This document shows positions 13,324 to 20,865 of a stretch of DNA of 22,283 nucleotides, piece by piece (the stretch's first letter is position 1; each line of letters opens with the position of its first letter). Source of the DNA: CAYOZL01 sp964408435. Its GTDB lineage: Bacteria > Bdellovibrionota_C > UBA2361 > SZUA-149 > CAYOZL01. Where the stretch lies: assembly GCA_964408435.1 (NCBI GenBank), contig CAYOZL010000040.1, forward strand, positions 1-22,283, read 5' to 3'. Position numbers and translations under genes: made by a program. A model generated the notes under the pieces. That model had not been told where the DNA came from and made no database searches. It was given only the letters and a program-made list of their open reading frames with translations.

Positions 13324-13773
13324 TTAAGCCTGTTGCGCAGGAATTCTAATTTGTTGTCCTGGATAAATCTTATCCGGGTCTAGAATAACTTCCTTATTCG
13401 CTGCAAATATTTCAGTGTACTTACTAGCATCACCGTAATATTTCTTAGCAATTTTAGATAAACTATCTCCTGATTGAATTTCGTAAAATTCAGAACTCGC
13501 TTGTTGCTTACTAGCTTCTACTGCAGGTGCTTCTATCTGAGACTCAACAGCTTCTACTCCTTGAACATTCCCAGCTATTAATACAGCCTTCTCTGCACTT
13601 TCTGCATCTTTTGCTTTTCCTGAAATAATAGCTTTTCCATTTTCCACCTTAACTTGAACATCTTCAAGTCCAGGATTATTCTTAGCTATTCTTTCTTGAA
13701 TTTTAGCTGGTGCTTCTTCTTCGTTTCCAAATAGTTTTTCACCAAATTGTTTTGCAAAATTAAATAATGACAT
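13324..13773 (-). CDS. kbp: BON and LysM domain protein Kbp/YgaU
   Basis: A 149-residue protein, the same length as E. coli Kbp (YgaU), a cytoplasmic potassium-binding protein used in K+ and osmotic stress. The N-terminal BON domain (about 22-81: VQVKVENGKAIISGKA, VAGNVQGVEAVESQIE pattern) is followed by a short Ala/Gln linker and a C-terminal LysM domain (about 96-145: YEIQSGDSLSKIAKKYYGD, IYPGQQIRIP). The MSLFNFAKQFGEKLF start closely matches E. coli MGLFNFVKDAGEKL, and there is no signal peptide, so LysM here acts inside the cell as in Kbp. AAGGA is 9 nt upstream. It is the second gene of a pair with the coiled-coil gene 28 nt upstream. Confidence 0.8.
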   Translation of the reverse strand: MSLFNFAKQFGEKLFGNEEEAPAKIQERIAKNNPGLEDVQVKVENGKAIISGKAKDAESAEKAVLIAGNVQGVEAVESQIEAPAVEASKQQASSEFYEIQSGDSLSKIAKKYYGDASKYTEIFAANKEVILDPDKIYPGQQIRIPAQQA

Positions 13774-13801
13774 TATCTTTTTTCCTTATCTTATACGTAA
13801 A

Positions 13802-14938
13802 TTAACCAATTGCTTTGTATTTTGTAACGGCGTCTCGATATCTCTTTTTACCGTCTTCAACAATAACTTCAATTTCTTTAGCACTCTTTTCACTTTCATC
13901 TCTTAGCTGTTCAATCATTTGTCTTGATTCAGTTTGGTAATTCACAATTGCATCAACTAATTTTTGAACTGACTGAGGATTAACCGTTGAGCCATAACCA
14001 GCTTTTAAAGCTGCTTTTTCTAGCTCTCTTCCAAGAACTGCAACATCTTCTAAGCCTTTATTCACTCCGTCTTTTAAAGCCTCAGTAGTTTGTGTTGCTT
14101 CATGTAAACCATGTTGCGAAGTATAAACAGTATCTAGGATAGTAAAGACATGTTCATTAGTAGTAAAAAAGCTTACTGCTCTTCTATAAACTCTGTCTTT
14201 AACATCATGAGTTTGTTTTAATTTTGTAATTAAAGTCTCCCCTACGTTATAAGCAACTTTTAAATCCTCAGCTACGTCTTTAATTAGCTGATAAGACCTA
14301 TCTTCTTTATTAAAAGACTCCATTGCTTCATCTCTTTTAAGTTGTAGTTTTGATTTCTCTGCTCCTTCAGCCTTACTACTCTCTGTTGCTTTTCCAGCTT
14401 CTTCAAAACTAGCTTTTTTAGCCCCGACTGTTTCTTTTTGAATTTCTAATAATTTCTGAGCAAGTACTTCTGCTTCTTTTATCGCAAAACGAAAATCAAT
14501 GTATGCATCCATTACATCATTTTCAATGTCTAATTGCTCTCTAGTATCTTTACAAACATCTTTATAAGTATCTGCTATTTTTTCAAATCTATCATGAGGA
14601 GTTCCTCTAGATAATTTCATCCATAAATTAGAAAACTTTTCACCAAGACTAATTTTACCATCCTGAAGTTGGTCGACCATATTCTTAGAGTCTTCTCTAA
14701 TTGTGTTAAAAAGCTCGGCGATTTCAGCGTAACGATGCCCTACTTTTATATCTTCAATTTTTGTTCTTACTAATTCATTAAATGCACTTACATGCTTAAG
14801 TGTTTTTGCAATTGCTAAAACTTTTGGTTCATCTACGTATGCCACTTCTTGTAAAATTTCTGTTAGCTCAGAAGCTGAGTCAGTTTTAACATTAAACTTT
14901 TCTAAAACTGCTAATGCTTTATCTAGGTACTGTTGCAT
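13802..14938 (-). CDS. Helical coiled-coil protein paired with Kbp
   Basis: A 378-residue soluble, almost wholly alpha-helical protein with no signal peptide, TM segment or cysteine pattern beyond one residue. Visible: a TPHDRFEKIADTYKDV segment (about 113-130), a long Glu/Lys/Ala-rich coiled coil (about 145-210), and further amphipathic helices up to the C-terminus (MIEQLRDESEKSAKEIEVI). I recall related 'cell surface protein'-labelled helical proteins encoded next to stress genes, but no function is established. Promoter TTGTTT (15007-15002), 17 nt, TATAAT (14984-14979) reads leftwards, through a dyad at 14949-14984; AAAGGG acts as SD. First gene of the leftward operon with kbp. Confidence 0.55.
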   Translation of the reverse strand: MQQYLDKALAVLEKFNVKTDSASELTEILQEVAYVDEPKVLAIAKTLKHVSAFNELVRTKIEDIKVGHRYAEIAELFNTIREDSKNMVDQLQDGKISLGEKFSNLWMKLSRGTPHDRFEKIADTYKDVCKDTREQLDIENDVMDAYIDFRFAIKEAEVLAQKLLEIQKETVGAKKASFEEAGKATESSKAEGAEKSKLQLKRDEAMESFNKEDRSYQLIKDVAEDLKVAYNVGETLITKLKQTHDVKDRVYRRAVSFFTTNEHVFTILDTVYTSQHGLHEATQTTEALKDGVNKGLEDVAVLGRELEKAALKAGYGSTVNPQSVQKLVDAIVNYQTESRQMIEQLRDESEKSAKEIEVIVEDGKKRYRDAVTKYKAIG

Positions 14939-14948
14939 ATTCGCCCTT

Positions 14949-14984
14949 TATAATAATAATGATTTCTAAATCATTGTTATTATA
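14949..14984. promoter_or_regulatory. AT-rich near-palindrome over the leftward -10
   Basis: Two 17-nt arms (14949-14965 and 14968-14984) are reverse complements with one mismatch and a CT centre. The right arm is the TATAAT (-10) of the leftward promoter, and the start site falls inside the dyad, 10 nt from the coiled-coil gene. It could be an operator or a 5'-UTR hairpin. Confidence 0.45.
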
Positions 14985-15010
14985 TTGCCGAACGCAGTGA
15001 AAAACAACAC

Positions 15011-15084
15011 CGCAGTTTTCCCAACTAAATTTTTAGTAAAATTGAGCGAAGCAAAATACTAATAATTTAGTTGGGAAAACTACG
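15011..15084. repeat. 28-bp inverted repeat between divergent promoters
   Basis: Arms 15011-15038 and 15057-15084 match in 26 of 28 positions, around an 18-nt loop (AAATTGAGCGAAGCAAAA). The outer part (GTTTTCCCAACTAAATT) is the stretch without mismatch. It lies between the leftward promoter (15007-14979) and the rightward TATAAT (15107-15112), so it is not placed as an ordinary terminator for either side. It could be a regulator-binding dyad, a MITE-like remnant, or an insulator terminating antisense read-through. Confidence 0.6.
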
Positions 15085-15106
15085 TTTGGTTAAAAATTTG
15101 CTATTT

Positions 15107-15112
15107 TATAAT
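15107..15112 (+). promoter_or_regulatory. -10 box of the DUF6384-like operon
   Basis: Consensus TATAAT, with only a weak -35 (TTTGGT 15085-15090, 16 nt away, immediately after the large inverted repeat). Transcription would start near 15119 with a leader of about 24 nt and no clear SD before the ATG at 15143. Confidence 0.4.
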
Positions 15113-15142
15113 CTAATAGCATAATATTTATTAATCAAACCT

Positions 15143-16144
15143 ATGGCAAATAACACAGTAAATACAGGGCAAATTAACACTGCGCAAATAGAAAAAACTA
15201 AGCAAAGCGACTTAAAATCAATTCTTAGAATTATGGATGTTGCCTCAGAACTTCGCAGGCAAAGAGAGCTAGCAGAAGGTGAGCTAAATCTTGAAACTGA
15301 AAAAGGAAAAATTCGAGAAAAAATTCGACAAACTGCAGAACTTACTGGAGAGGACTTAACTGAAGAAGAAATTAATGTTGCAATCAAAAACTTTTATGAT
15401 GGGCTCTACAGGTATAAAGAACCAAATAAAGGCATTAGTTACTACTTAGCAAAGCTTTATATTTCTAGAGGTAAAATATTTAAATTTCTACTTCTTCCTA
15501 TTATGCTTTTATCTGCTGTTTTTTTCGGTGGCGATAAATTTAAAGAATTTCAAAATACCAGAAAACAAACTTATCTCTCAGAGCAAATTCAAACACTACC
15601 TACTGAAGCAGAAAAAGTTTCTAATGCAATTAAGAGCGTGACATCTGATTCTATCAGCATTGAAGAAACAAATAGAGAACTTAATAAAATTAAAACGGCT
15701 AAATTACTTCCTTCTAAAATCAAAGCTGTAAATGAGATTGAAGCATCAATTCAAAATTTAAAACAAATACTAGCTAATCTTCAAGTTGAATACGACGTAT
15801 TAATCTCAACTAAGAAAACAGGAGTTGATAGATACTACTCTGATGAGCAAGGAAGAAGAGTTTCAGGATATTATATTGTAGTTAACGCAAAAGATAAATC
15901 TGGAAATCCAATAGCTATAAATATTTTAAATAAAGAAACAGATAAACAAAGGAGAGTTAACACCTGGGCAGAAAGAGTCTCTAAAGATATTTACGATAAA
16001 GTTAGAAGAGATAAAATTGATAATGGAATTATCGATGAAAGACTTTTTGCAAAAAAAGAAAGAGGCAAAAGAGACTTAACAATTTTATATAAAAACTCTT
16101 ACGGAGAGCAGATAACTAGAGAAGCACAGATTACGAACTGGTAA
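15143..16144 (+). CDS. DUF6384-like single-TM protein
   Basis: A 333-residue protein: an N-terminal helical domain (about 22-106: LKSILRIMDVASELRRQRELAEGEL, IREKIRQTAELTGEDLTEEEINVAIKNFYDGLYRYKEP, LAKLYISRGK), a transmembrane segment (114-130, FKFLLLPIMLLSAVFFGG), a helical stalk (about 140-215) and a C-terminal beta-rich domain with RYYSDEQGRRVSGYYIVVNAKDKSG. The N-terminal pattern (MD...LR, then 'L.+EGV..+..RF.Y..P' and 'A.LY..RG+') is what I remember of DUF6384 proteins in proteobacteria. No enzymatic motif. The C-terminal domain faces the periplasm if the N-terminus is cytoplasmic. Next gene begins after 10 nt, so this heads a rightward operon. Confidence 0.55.
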   Translation: MANNTVNTGQINTAQIEKTKQSDLKSILRIMDVASELRRQRELAEGELNLETEKGKIREKIRQTAELTGEDLTEEEINVAIKNFYDGLYRYKEPNKGISYYLAKLYISRGKIFKFLLLPIMLLSAVFFGGDKFKEFQNTRKQTYLSEQIQTLPTEAEKVSNAIKSVTSDSISIEETNRELNKIKTAKLLPSKIKAVNEIEASIQNLKQILANLQVEYDVLISTKKTGVDRYYSDEQGRRVSGYYIVVNAKDKSGNPIAINILNKETDKQRRVNTWAERVSKDIYDKVRRDKIDNGIIDERLFAKKERGKRDLTILYKNSYGEQITREAQITNW

Positions 16145-16154
16145 GACACTAAAA

Positions 16155-17657
16155 ATGATTAAAGGCGCAGAAATTCTAAATTCAATTCAAAGCACTATTG
16201 GCTCAAAAGAAGCCTTACATAGAAAGTCTTTAGACTTTATTAACAATTTAGAAGTATCCTTAAATTCTCTTTTTGAGCTAAGAGAAGACTTACTAAAAGA
16301 CCTAGCAATAGAATTTCTACCTGAGCTTGAGGCGAATAGCTTACACAGCAGCTTAAAAGATTTAAAAGAAAAAGTTTCATATCTTTTCAATCAACAAGAA
16401 ATGCAATCCAATAAAATTGATGCAGAACTAAAAAACTTAGAGAAAGATAGAAATGAATTAGAAAAACAAATTCTTGATAGTGGAAAAGAATTAGACCAAC
16501 TCTCTAGTAAAAGAGACGAGCTTGAAGAACTCGCGCATCAGGAACTTGAAAAAATTGAGGAATACCCAGATTTAAGAACAAAGATAGACCAGGTCACTGC
16601 CCAAATAGTTCAAAATCAGCAAAGAGTAACAGCTCTAAATCAAGAACAAAAAGAAAAGCTTCCTGCTTATAAAGCATGTCCGCTATTTAGCTACTTAGTT
16701 AGCAGTGGATTTAAAACTAATAAATACAATAAAAAAGGCCTAACTAGAGTAATGGATAGATGGGTAGCAAGAATTGTTGATTTTAATAAAAATAAAAAAC
16801 TTTACGATTTTTTAAGCGAAGTTCCTGAGATGGTAACTTTAGAGGTTCAAAGAAGAAAAGAAGAACTTGAATCTTTATTAAAAGAAGTTCAAAAGCATGA
16901 AGAAAAAGTTTTTAAAAAAGTTGGCTTAACAGAAGTAATAGAAAAAGGAATTCAGTTAGGAGAAAGTAGAGAAGATTTATTTGAAGAACTTGAAGAACTA
17001 GAGTCTAAGATGGATTCATCTGAAAAGAGCTTAGAAATTCTAGAGTCTGGAAAAGGATCTCAATACGATAAAGCATTGGAGTTAATTTCAGAATTTTTTA
17101 AAATAAAATCACTCTTTGACCTAAAAGACTTAGCTAGAAAAAAAGCAGGCAGTACAGATGATAGAATAGTAGCTGAAATAGAAAAAATTGAACATCAACT
17201 AGAGAACAAACAAAGCGAGCTTAAACAAGTATCTAGAGAATACAAAGGCACTAATCAAAACTTAGAGAAATTAAGGCGTTTAAAAAGTTGGTTTGTAAGA
17301 AATAATTTTGATTCTGATAGATCTTTTTTTACAAACTCTCCTAGTCAGATTTTAAGTGCAACAGATTTCAATCTATCTCAAGCAAAACAACATCTAGGTG
17401 CAATGCAGTCTTTTAAAAGACCAATGCGAGTTCCTATGAGTGGTTCTCGATATGATTCCGGTATGAGTGAAGAATTAACAAGAGCAATCTTACAAGGCAT
17501 TGGAAACGTTGCTGGAGGAATGGCAAGAAGAAGATCTCGTAACCGTGGATCTATTTTTGGAGGAGGCCCTGTATTTAGAGGTATGGGTGGAAAAAAAGGA
17601 ACCATCTTTGGCAGCGGTCATGGAGGAGGAGGGTTCTCTAGTGGCGAAGGATTCTAG
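16155..17657 (+). CDS. Long coiled-coil protein with Gly-rich C-terminal tail
   Basis: A 500-residue protein. A helical N-terminus is followed by a first coiled coil (about 75-165, many Glu/Lys/Leu heptads), a compact middle (CPLFSYLVSSGFKTNKYNKKGLTRVMDRWVARIV, about 175-210), and a second long coiled coil (about 225-385). The last 90 residues change style: ELTRAILQGIGNVAGGMARRRSRNRG, then Gly-rich with basic patches and the ending GGGFSSGEGF. No TM segment or signal peptide. SMC-like layout, but no ATP-binding motifs. The tail's GGAGGAGGAGGG codons also supply the Shine-Dalgarno of the next gene. Confidence 0.55.
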   Translation: MIKGAEILNSIQSTIGSKEALHRKSLDFINNLEVSLNSLFELREDLLKDLAIEFLPELEANSLHSSLKDLKEKVSYLFNQQEMQSNKIDAELKNLEKDRNELEKQILDSGKELDQLSSKRDELEELAHQELEKIEEYPDLRTKIDQVTAQIVQNQQRVTALNQEQKEKLPAYKACPLFSYLVSSGFKTNKYNKKGLTRVMDRWVARIVDFNKNKKLYDFLSEVPEMVTLEVQRRKEELESLLKEVQKHEEKVFKKVGLTEVIEKGIQLGESREDLFEELEELESKMDSSEKSLEILESGKGSQYDKALELISEFFKIKSLFDLKDLARKKAGSTDDRIVAEIEKIEHQLENKQSELKQVSREYKGTNQNLEKLRRLKSWFVRNNFDSDRSFFTNSPSQILSATDFNLSQAKQHLGAMQSFKRPMRVPMSGSRYDSGMSEELTRAILQGIGNVAGGMARRRSRNRGSIFGGGPVFRGMGGKKGTIFGSGHGGGGFSSGEGF

Positions 17658-18486
17658 AAAGAAAATACCTAAAAATATACCCAAAGAGATACTAGATAGA
17701 AAAGGAGCAGCAAGAGTCAACGAAGTTCCTAAAAATGTTCTTAAGCTTTTAAATCAAGGTAAAATAGAAACTAAAAATCTCTGTGAAACACTCGCAGTGA
17801 ATCAAGTACTTTTATACAAAAACACTTTAAAAGAACTTAAAATTGATAAAAAAGAATATAGAGATTTATTTAAAAAATCAGATGCAAAGATAATGACTTT
17901 GTTAAGACAAGGTGCGCTTGCTTTTTTTCAGATAGAAAAAAAAGAAGCTACTAATAAAAATAGGGGCATTTTGTTAAAAGCTTCTAAACATCAATCAGAT
18001 ATAATTAGAAGTTACGCAGCTTTTGCCACTGTCCACTTTCCAGCTAATTCTTTTACTAAAAGGGCAAAACTTGTTGAGCCCTTCGCTGCAGACTTACATG
18101 TAAGTGTAAAAGAATGTGCATGGATGTCTCTTAGACCTTTTATTGTTAAAGACTTTAAAAAAGCCTTACCGACACTTAAAAAATGGGCAATGCATAAAGA
18201 TGCAAACATAAGAAGATGTGCGATTGAAGCAACAAGACCACGAGGGGTTTGGTGTGAGCATTTTGAACTTTTAAAACAAAAACCTGAGCTTGCTGAGAGT
18301 TTAATTCAGATAGTTCATAACGATGAATCGAGATATGTACAAAACTCTGTTGCAAATTGGTTAAATGACTCAAGTAAGCATAAACCTAAATTTGTTAAAA
18401 AAATTGTTAAAAAATGGGGTAAATTAGGTAACTCAAAACAAACTGCTTATATTATTAAGCGCGCCTCTAGAAGCATGAGCAATTAA
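17641..18486 (+). CDS. AlkC/AlkD-like HEAT-repeat DNA alkylation repair protein
   Basis: The frame is open from an ATG at 17500, but codons before 17641 run antisensically in style with the Gly-rich tail of the preceding gene; I start at the GTG at 17641 (281 aa), with AGGAGGAGGG 8-10 nt upstream. The C-terminal half is a HEAT array with RRCAIEATRPRGVW (191-204) and QNSVANWLNDSSKHKP (234-249). These match the conserved RR.A.E..RPR..W and 'VRRSVANNLND.SK.HP' motifs of DNA_alkylation proteins (AlkC/AlkD), glycosylases that excise 3- and 7-alkylpurines. The N-terminal IPKNIPKEILDRKGAARV...VLKLLNQGKIET fits the AlkC-type branch. It overlaps the preceding gene by 17 nt. Activity on DNA is not proven. 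Confidence 0.7.
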   Translation: MAKDSRKKIPKNIPKEILDRKGAARVNEVPKNVLKLLNQGKIETKNLCETLAVNQVLLYKNTLKELKIDKKEYRDLFKKSDAKIMTLLRQGALAFFQIEKKEATNKNRGILLKASKHQSDIIRSYAAFATVHFPANSFTKRAKLVEPFAADLHVSVKECAWMSLRPFIVKDFKKALPTLKKWAMHKDANIRRCAIEATRPRGVWCEHFELLKQKPELAESLIQIVHNDESRYVQNSVANWLNDSSKHKPKFVKKIVKKWGKLGNSKQTAYIIKRASRSMSN

Positions 18487-18647
18487 TTTAAGACTAAGTT
18501 GAAGGCTAAAAATGCAAAAAACTAAATAATAACAGACGCTTATACCCCCTTTTATTGCTTCTAAGGCAATAAAGTTAAAAAAAATCACTTTAAGCGATAA
18601 AAAATGTAGCAAAAATTAGTAAATTGTCATTATTATATAGTAGTATT
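18487..18647. other. Noncoding stretch after the AlkD-like gene
   Basis: About 160 nt without a gene. TTTATTGC (18551-18558) and GCAATAAA (18566-18573) form an 8-bp stem with a 7-nt loop. It is followed by an A-run rather than a T-run on the forward strand, so it is not a classic forward terminator. TTGTCA (18624-18629) is a stray -35-like hexamer with no matching -10. Confidence 0.35.
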
Positions 18648-18695
18648 GTTTACACGTTACGTGTTAACAAATCGTTTTAACTCGTTATAACGATT
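18648..18695 (+). promoter_or_regulatory. Two tandem dyads and promoter of the outer-membrane protein
   Basis: Dyad 1 is GTTTACACG-TTA-CGTGTTAAC (18648-18668, 8 of 9 pairs). Dyad 2 is AATCGTTTTAAC-TC-GTTATAACGATT (18670-18695, 11 of 12 pairs). A promoter TTAACA (18664-18669), 16 nt, TATAAC (18686-18691) spans both, so a bound regulator would sit on the -35 and on the spacer/-10. The promoter hexamers match those ahead of the pilin-like array. Confidence 0.5.
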
Positions 18696-18723
18696 TTGTA
18701 TTAATTTAATTGAGGATAAAGCC

Positions 18724-19422
18724 TTGAAAAAGTCTATTTTAATTACTTCACTATTATTCGTTGGTTCTGCGCTAGTTGCAGTTCCTAGTGCTTTCGCAGG
18801 TGGTTGTGCCCCTGGTCAGCCTTGTTATGAACAGTATCAAACTAAAAAGCGCATGAAAGATAAAGCGGCTATGGTTGAGAAGACCATGGAAAAGCATGCT
18901 ATGAAAAAAGAAAAGGCTGCTATGATGGATAAAGACAGTGATTACAGTCTAAATCTATCTACAGGTGTTAATGTTCTTTATTTTGATTGCCAAGATGCAA
19001 CAGTTGCTGGTGGTGTTTATGCTGATGTTAGAAAAGCAGATTTACCTATTAACTTTAGAGTTGGTGTTGAAGTTAGTCATTTAAATGCTACTGAACATGC
19101 TTTCACTCCTTCATCTAGCTTTGCTGGAGAAGAGCCAGATTTTACGTTCGTACGTATACCATTTGCAGTTGAGTATGTTGCTCCAGTTGCAGAAGACACT
19201 GAGCTTTTCTTAGGCGGTGGACCTGACATCATTCATGTTTCTGGTAATGGCGCTGATGGAAGCGTTGGTGGACACCTTGAAGCAAGAATCGTTAAAGAAA
19301 TAGGTGAGAATCTAAATGCTTCATTTAGTACTGGTTACTTGTGGTCAAGTGCTGATGTAGGAACAGAGAGACTAGGGCTTAACAGTGCTTACACTGGTGC
19401 AGCAATAGGATATAGATTCTAG
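18724..19422 (+). CDS. Outer-membrane beta-barrel protein
   Basis: A 232-residue protein with a textbook signal peptide (KK, hydrophobic SILITSLLFVGSALVAV, cleavage AFA/GG at about 25). It starts at TTG (18724) with GAGGA 7 nt upstream. After CAPGQPC there is a charged linker rich in Met, Lys and Ala (about 40-75: KAAMVEKTMEKHAMKKEKAAM), then a barrel domain (about 77-232) of alternating strands (SLNLSTGVNVLYF, AGGVYADVRK, INFRVGVEVSH, FTFVRIPFAVEYVAP, TELFLGGG, GGHLEARIVKEI, NASFSTGYLW) ending GAAIGYRF. The terminal Phe is the BAM recognition signature. It looks like an 8-strand OmpW/OmpX-size barrel; substrate unknown. A strong terminator follows. Confidence 0.8.
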   Translation: MKKSILITSLLFVGSALVAVPSAFAGGCAPGQPCYEQYQTKKRMKDKAAMVEKTMEKHAMKKEKAAMMDKDSDYSLNLSTGVNVLYFDCQDATVAGGVYADVRKADLPINFRVGVEVSHLNATEHAFTPSSSFAGEEPDFTFVRIPFAVEYVAPVAEDTELFLGGGPDIIHVSGNGADGSVGGHLEARIVKEIGENLNASFSTGYLWSSADVGTERLGLNSAYTGAAIGYRF

Positions 19423-19444
19423 TTTAGGATTTATATAACTCTAA

Positions 19445-19475
19445 AAGCCAGCCTTTTTATAGGCTGGCTTTTTTT
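19445..19475 (+). terminator. Rho-independent terminator of the outer-membrane protein gene
   Basis: AAGCCAGCCT (19445-19454), loop TTTTAT, AGGCTGGCTT (19461-19470), then an uninterrupted T-run to 19475. A perfect 10-bp stem with a U-tract. Confidence 0.9.
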
Positions 19476-19572
19476 ATGCCTCTAGCTTTTCTATTCCTCT
19501 AATTTATATATAGTATCCATGCAAAACTTAGTTTTGCTAAAAATTCACATAGAAAATGCATAGAGGAATTAA

Positions 19573-20799
19573 ATGATCAAAAGAAATATAAATTTCCCCA
19601 AATTACAAGCTGGCTACTTATTTCCAGAAATTAATAGAAGAAAACAAGCTCTACTAGAAGAAGTACCTGATGCAAAAATTATTAGTTTAGGTATTGGAAA
19701 CACCACTGAGCCTTTAACTCCTCATATTAGAAAAGGTTTAACTGAGTCAATTAAAGCCATGGGCACAAAAGAAGGATACTCTGGGTATGGTAATGAATGT
19801 GGTCAAACAAAACTAAGGGAAAGGATTTCTGAAGTTTTTTACCAAAATAAAATCAAAAGTGAAGAAATTTTTATTTCTGATGGTTCAAAATGTGACATTG
19901 GAAGACTTCAATTACTTTTCGGGGCAAATAGAAAAATTGCAGTTCAAGATCCCTCTTACCCAGTTTATGTTGATGGAGGTGTAATCTATGGTCAAACTGG
20001 AGACTATAATGAAAGTAATTCTCAATTTGAAGATGTAGTTTATATGCCTTGTCTTCCTGAAAATAATTTTTTTCCTGACTATAAAAAAGCAGAAGATGCT
20101 GAAATAATTTATTTTTGCTCTCCGAATAATCCAACAGGGAACGCAGCAACTAAAGAGCAACTAAAAAGCTTAGTAGACTTTGCAAAAGAAAAAAAGAAAA
20201 TTATAATATTTGATGCAGCCTATTCAATGTTTATAAGAGACCCTGAGCTTCCAAGATCTATTTTTGAGATAGATGGAGCCAAGGAAGTTGCTATAGAAAC
20301 AAACTCTTTTTCTAAGCCTGCTGGTTTCACAGGTGTTAGATTAGGCTGGACAGTAGTGCCAAACGAACTTAAATACGCAGATGGAACTTGTGTTAACAAA
20401 GATTGGACTCGAGTTATGACTACCATTTTCAATGGTGCATCAAATATCGTTCAAGCTGGTGGCCTAGCAGTACTAGAGCCACAAGGATTAGAAGAAATAA
20501 ATCAGCAAATATCATACTATATGAATAATGCTAAACTAATTGGTGAAACACTGTCTTCTATTGGTTTAAGCATACATGGAGGGAAAAACGCGCCTTATAT
20601 TTGGGCTGAATTTCCTGGAGAGAAATCTTGGGATGTTTTTGAAGAAATTTTATACTCTTGCCATGTAGTTACAACTCCAGGATCTGGCTTTGGACCTGCA
20701 GGTGAAGGCTTTGTAAGGTTTAGTGCTTTTGGTCATAAAGAAAATGTAGAAGAAGCTTGTGAAAGACTTAAACAAACTTTAAGCAAGCGGAACAAGTAA
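19573..20799 (+). CDS. dapL: LL-diaminopimelate aminotransferase
   Basis: PLP-dependent class I/II aminotransferase making LL-diaminopimelate from tetrahydrodipicolinate in one step, for lysine and peptidoglycan. At 408 residues it is the usual DapL length. The N-terminal INFPKLQAGYLFPEINRRK and LGIGNTTEPLTPHI, GYSGYGNECGQTKLR, SDGSKCDIGRLQ (102-113), DPSYPVYVD, SPNNPTGN (183-190) and the Schiff-base segment SFSKPAGFTGVRLGW with Lys248 are all diagnostic of DapL rather than a generic AspC. SD GAGGA precedes the ATG. The route replaces the succinylase pathway (DapD/C/E), a trait of Chlamydiae, plants, cyanobacteria and scattered other bacteria. Monocistronic, hairpin terminator behind it. Confidence 0.9.
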   Translation: MIKRNINFPKLQAGYLFPEINRRKQALLEEVPDAKIISLGIGNTTEPLTPHIRKGLTESIKAMGTKEGYSGYGNECGQTKLRERISEVFYQNKIKSEEIFISDGSKCDIGRLQLLFGANRKIAVQDPSYPVYVDGGVIYGQTGDYNESNSQFEDVVYMPCLPENNFFPDYKKAEDAEIIYFCSPNNPTGNAATKEQLKSLVDFAKEKKKIIIFDAAYSMFIRDPELPRSIFEIDGAKEVAIETNSFSKPAGFTGVRLGWTVVPNELKYADGTCVNKDWTRVMTTIFNGASNIVQAGGLAVLEPQGLEEINQQISYYMNNAKLIGETLSSIGLSIHGGKNAPYIWAEFPGEKSWDVFEEILYSCHVVTTPGSGFGPAGEGFVRFSAFGHKENVEEACERLKQTLSKRNK

Positions 20800-20813
20800 T
20801 AAGACTAATAAGC

Positions 20814-20851
20814 CTTGGATTCCTAGCGCAAGTGAGTAATCCAAGTTTTAT
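20814..20851. terminator. Terminator between dapL and the PPOX gene
   Basis: CTTGGATT (20814-20821) and AATCCAAG (20838-20845) form a perfect 8-bp stem with a 16-nt loop, followed by TTTTATA. It serves dapL; the reverse-strand PPOX gene ends at 20866, so it could terminate both. Confidence 0.6.
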
Positions 20852-20865
20852 ATTTATGGACCTCT

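Noticed and set aside
17500..17640. N-terminal extension of the HEAT protein from the ATG at 17500
   Set aside because: Its residues are simply an alternative reading of Gly/Arg codons in the preceding gene's tail; the GTG at 17641 has a strong SD.
20800..20865. Third attC-like element after the PPOX gene
   Set aside because: The dyad there (CTTGGATT/AATCCAAG) lacks TAAC/GTTA boxes and has a T-run; it is an ordinary terminator.
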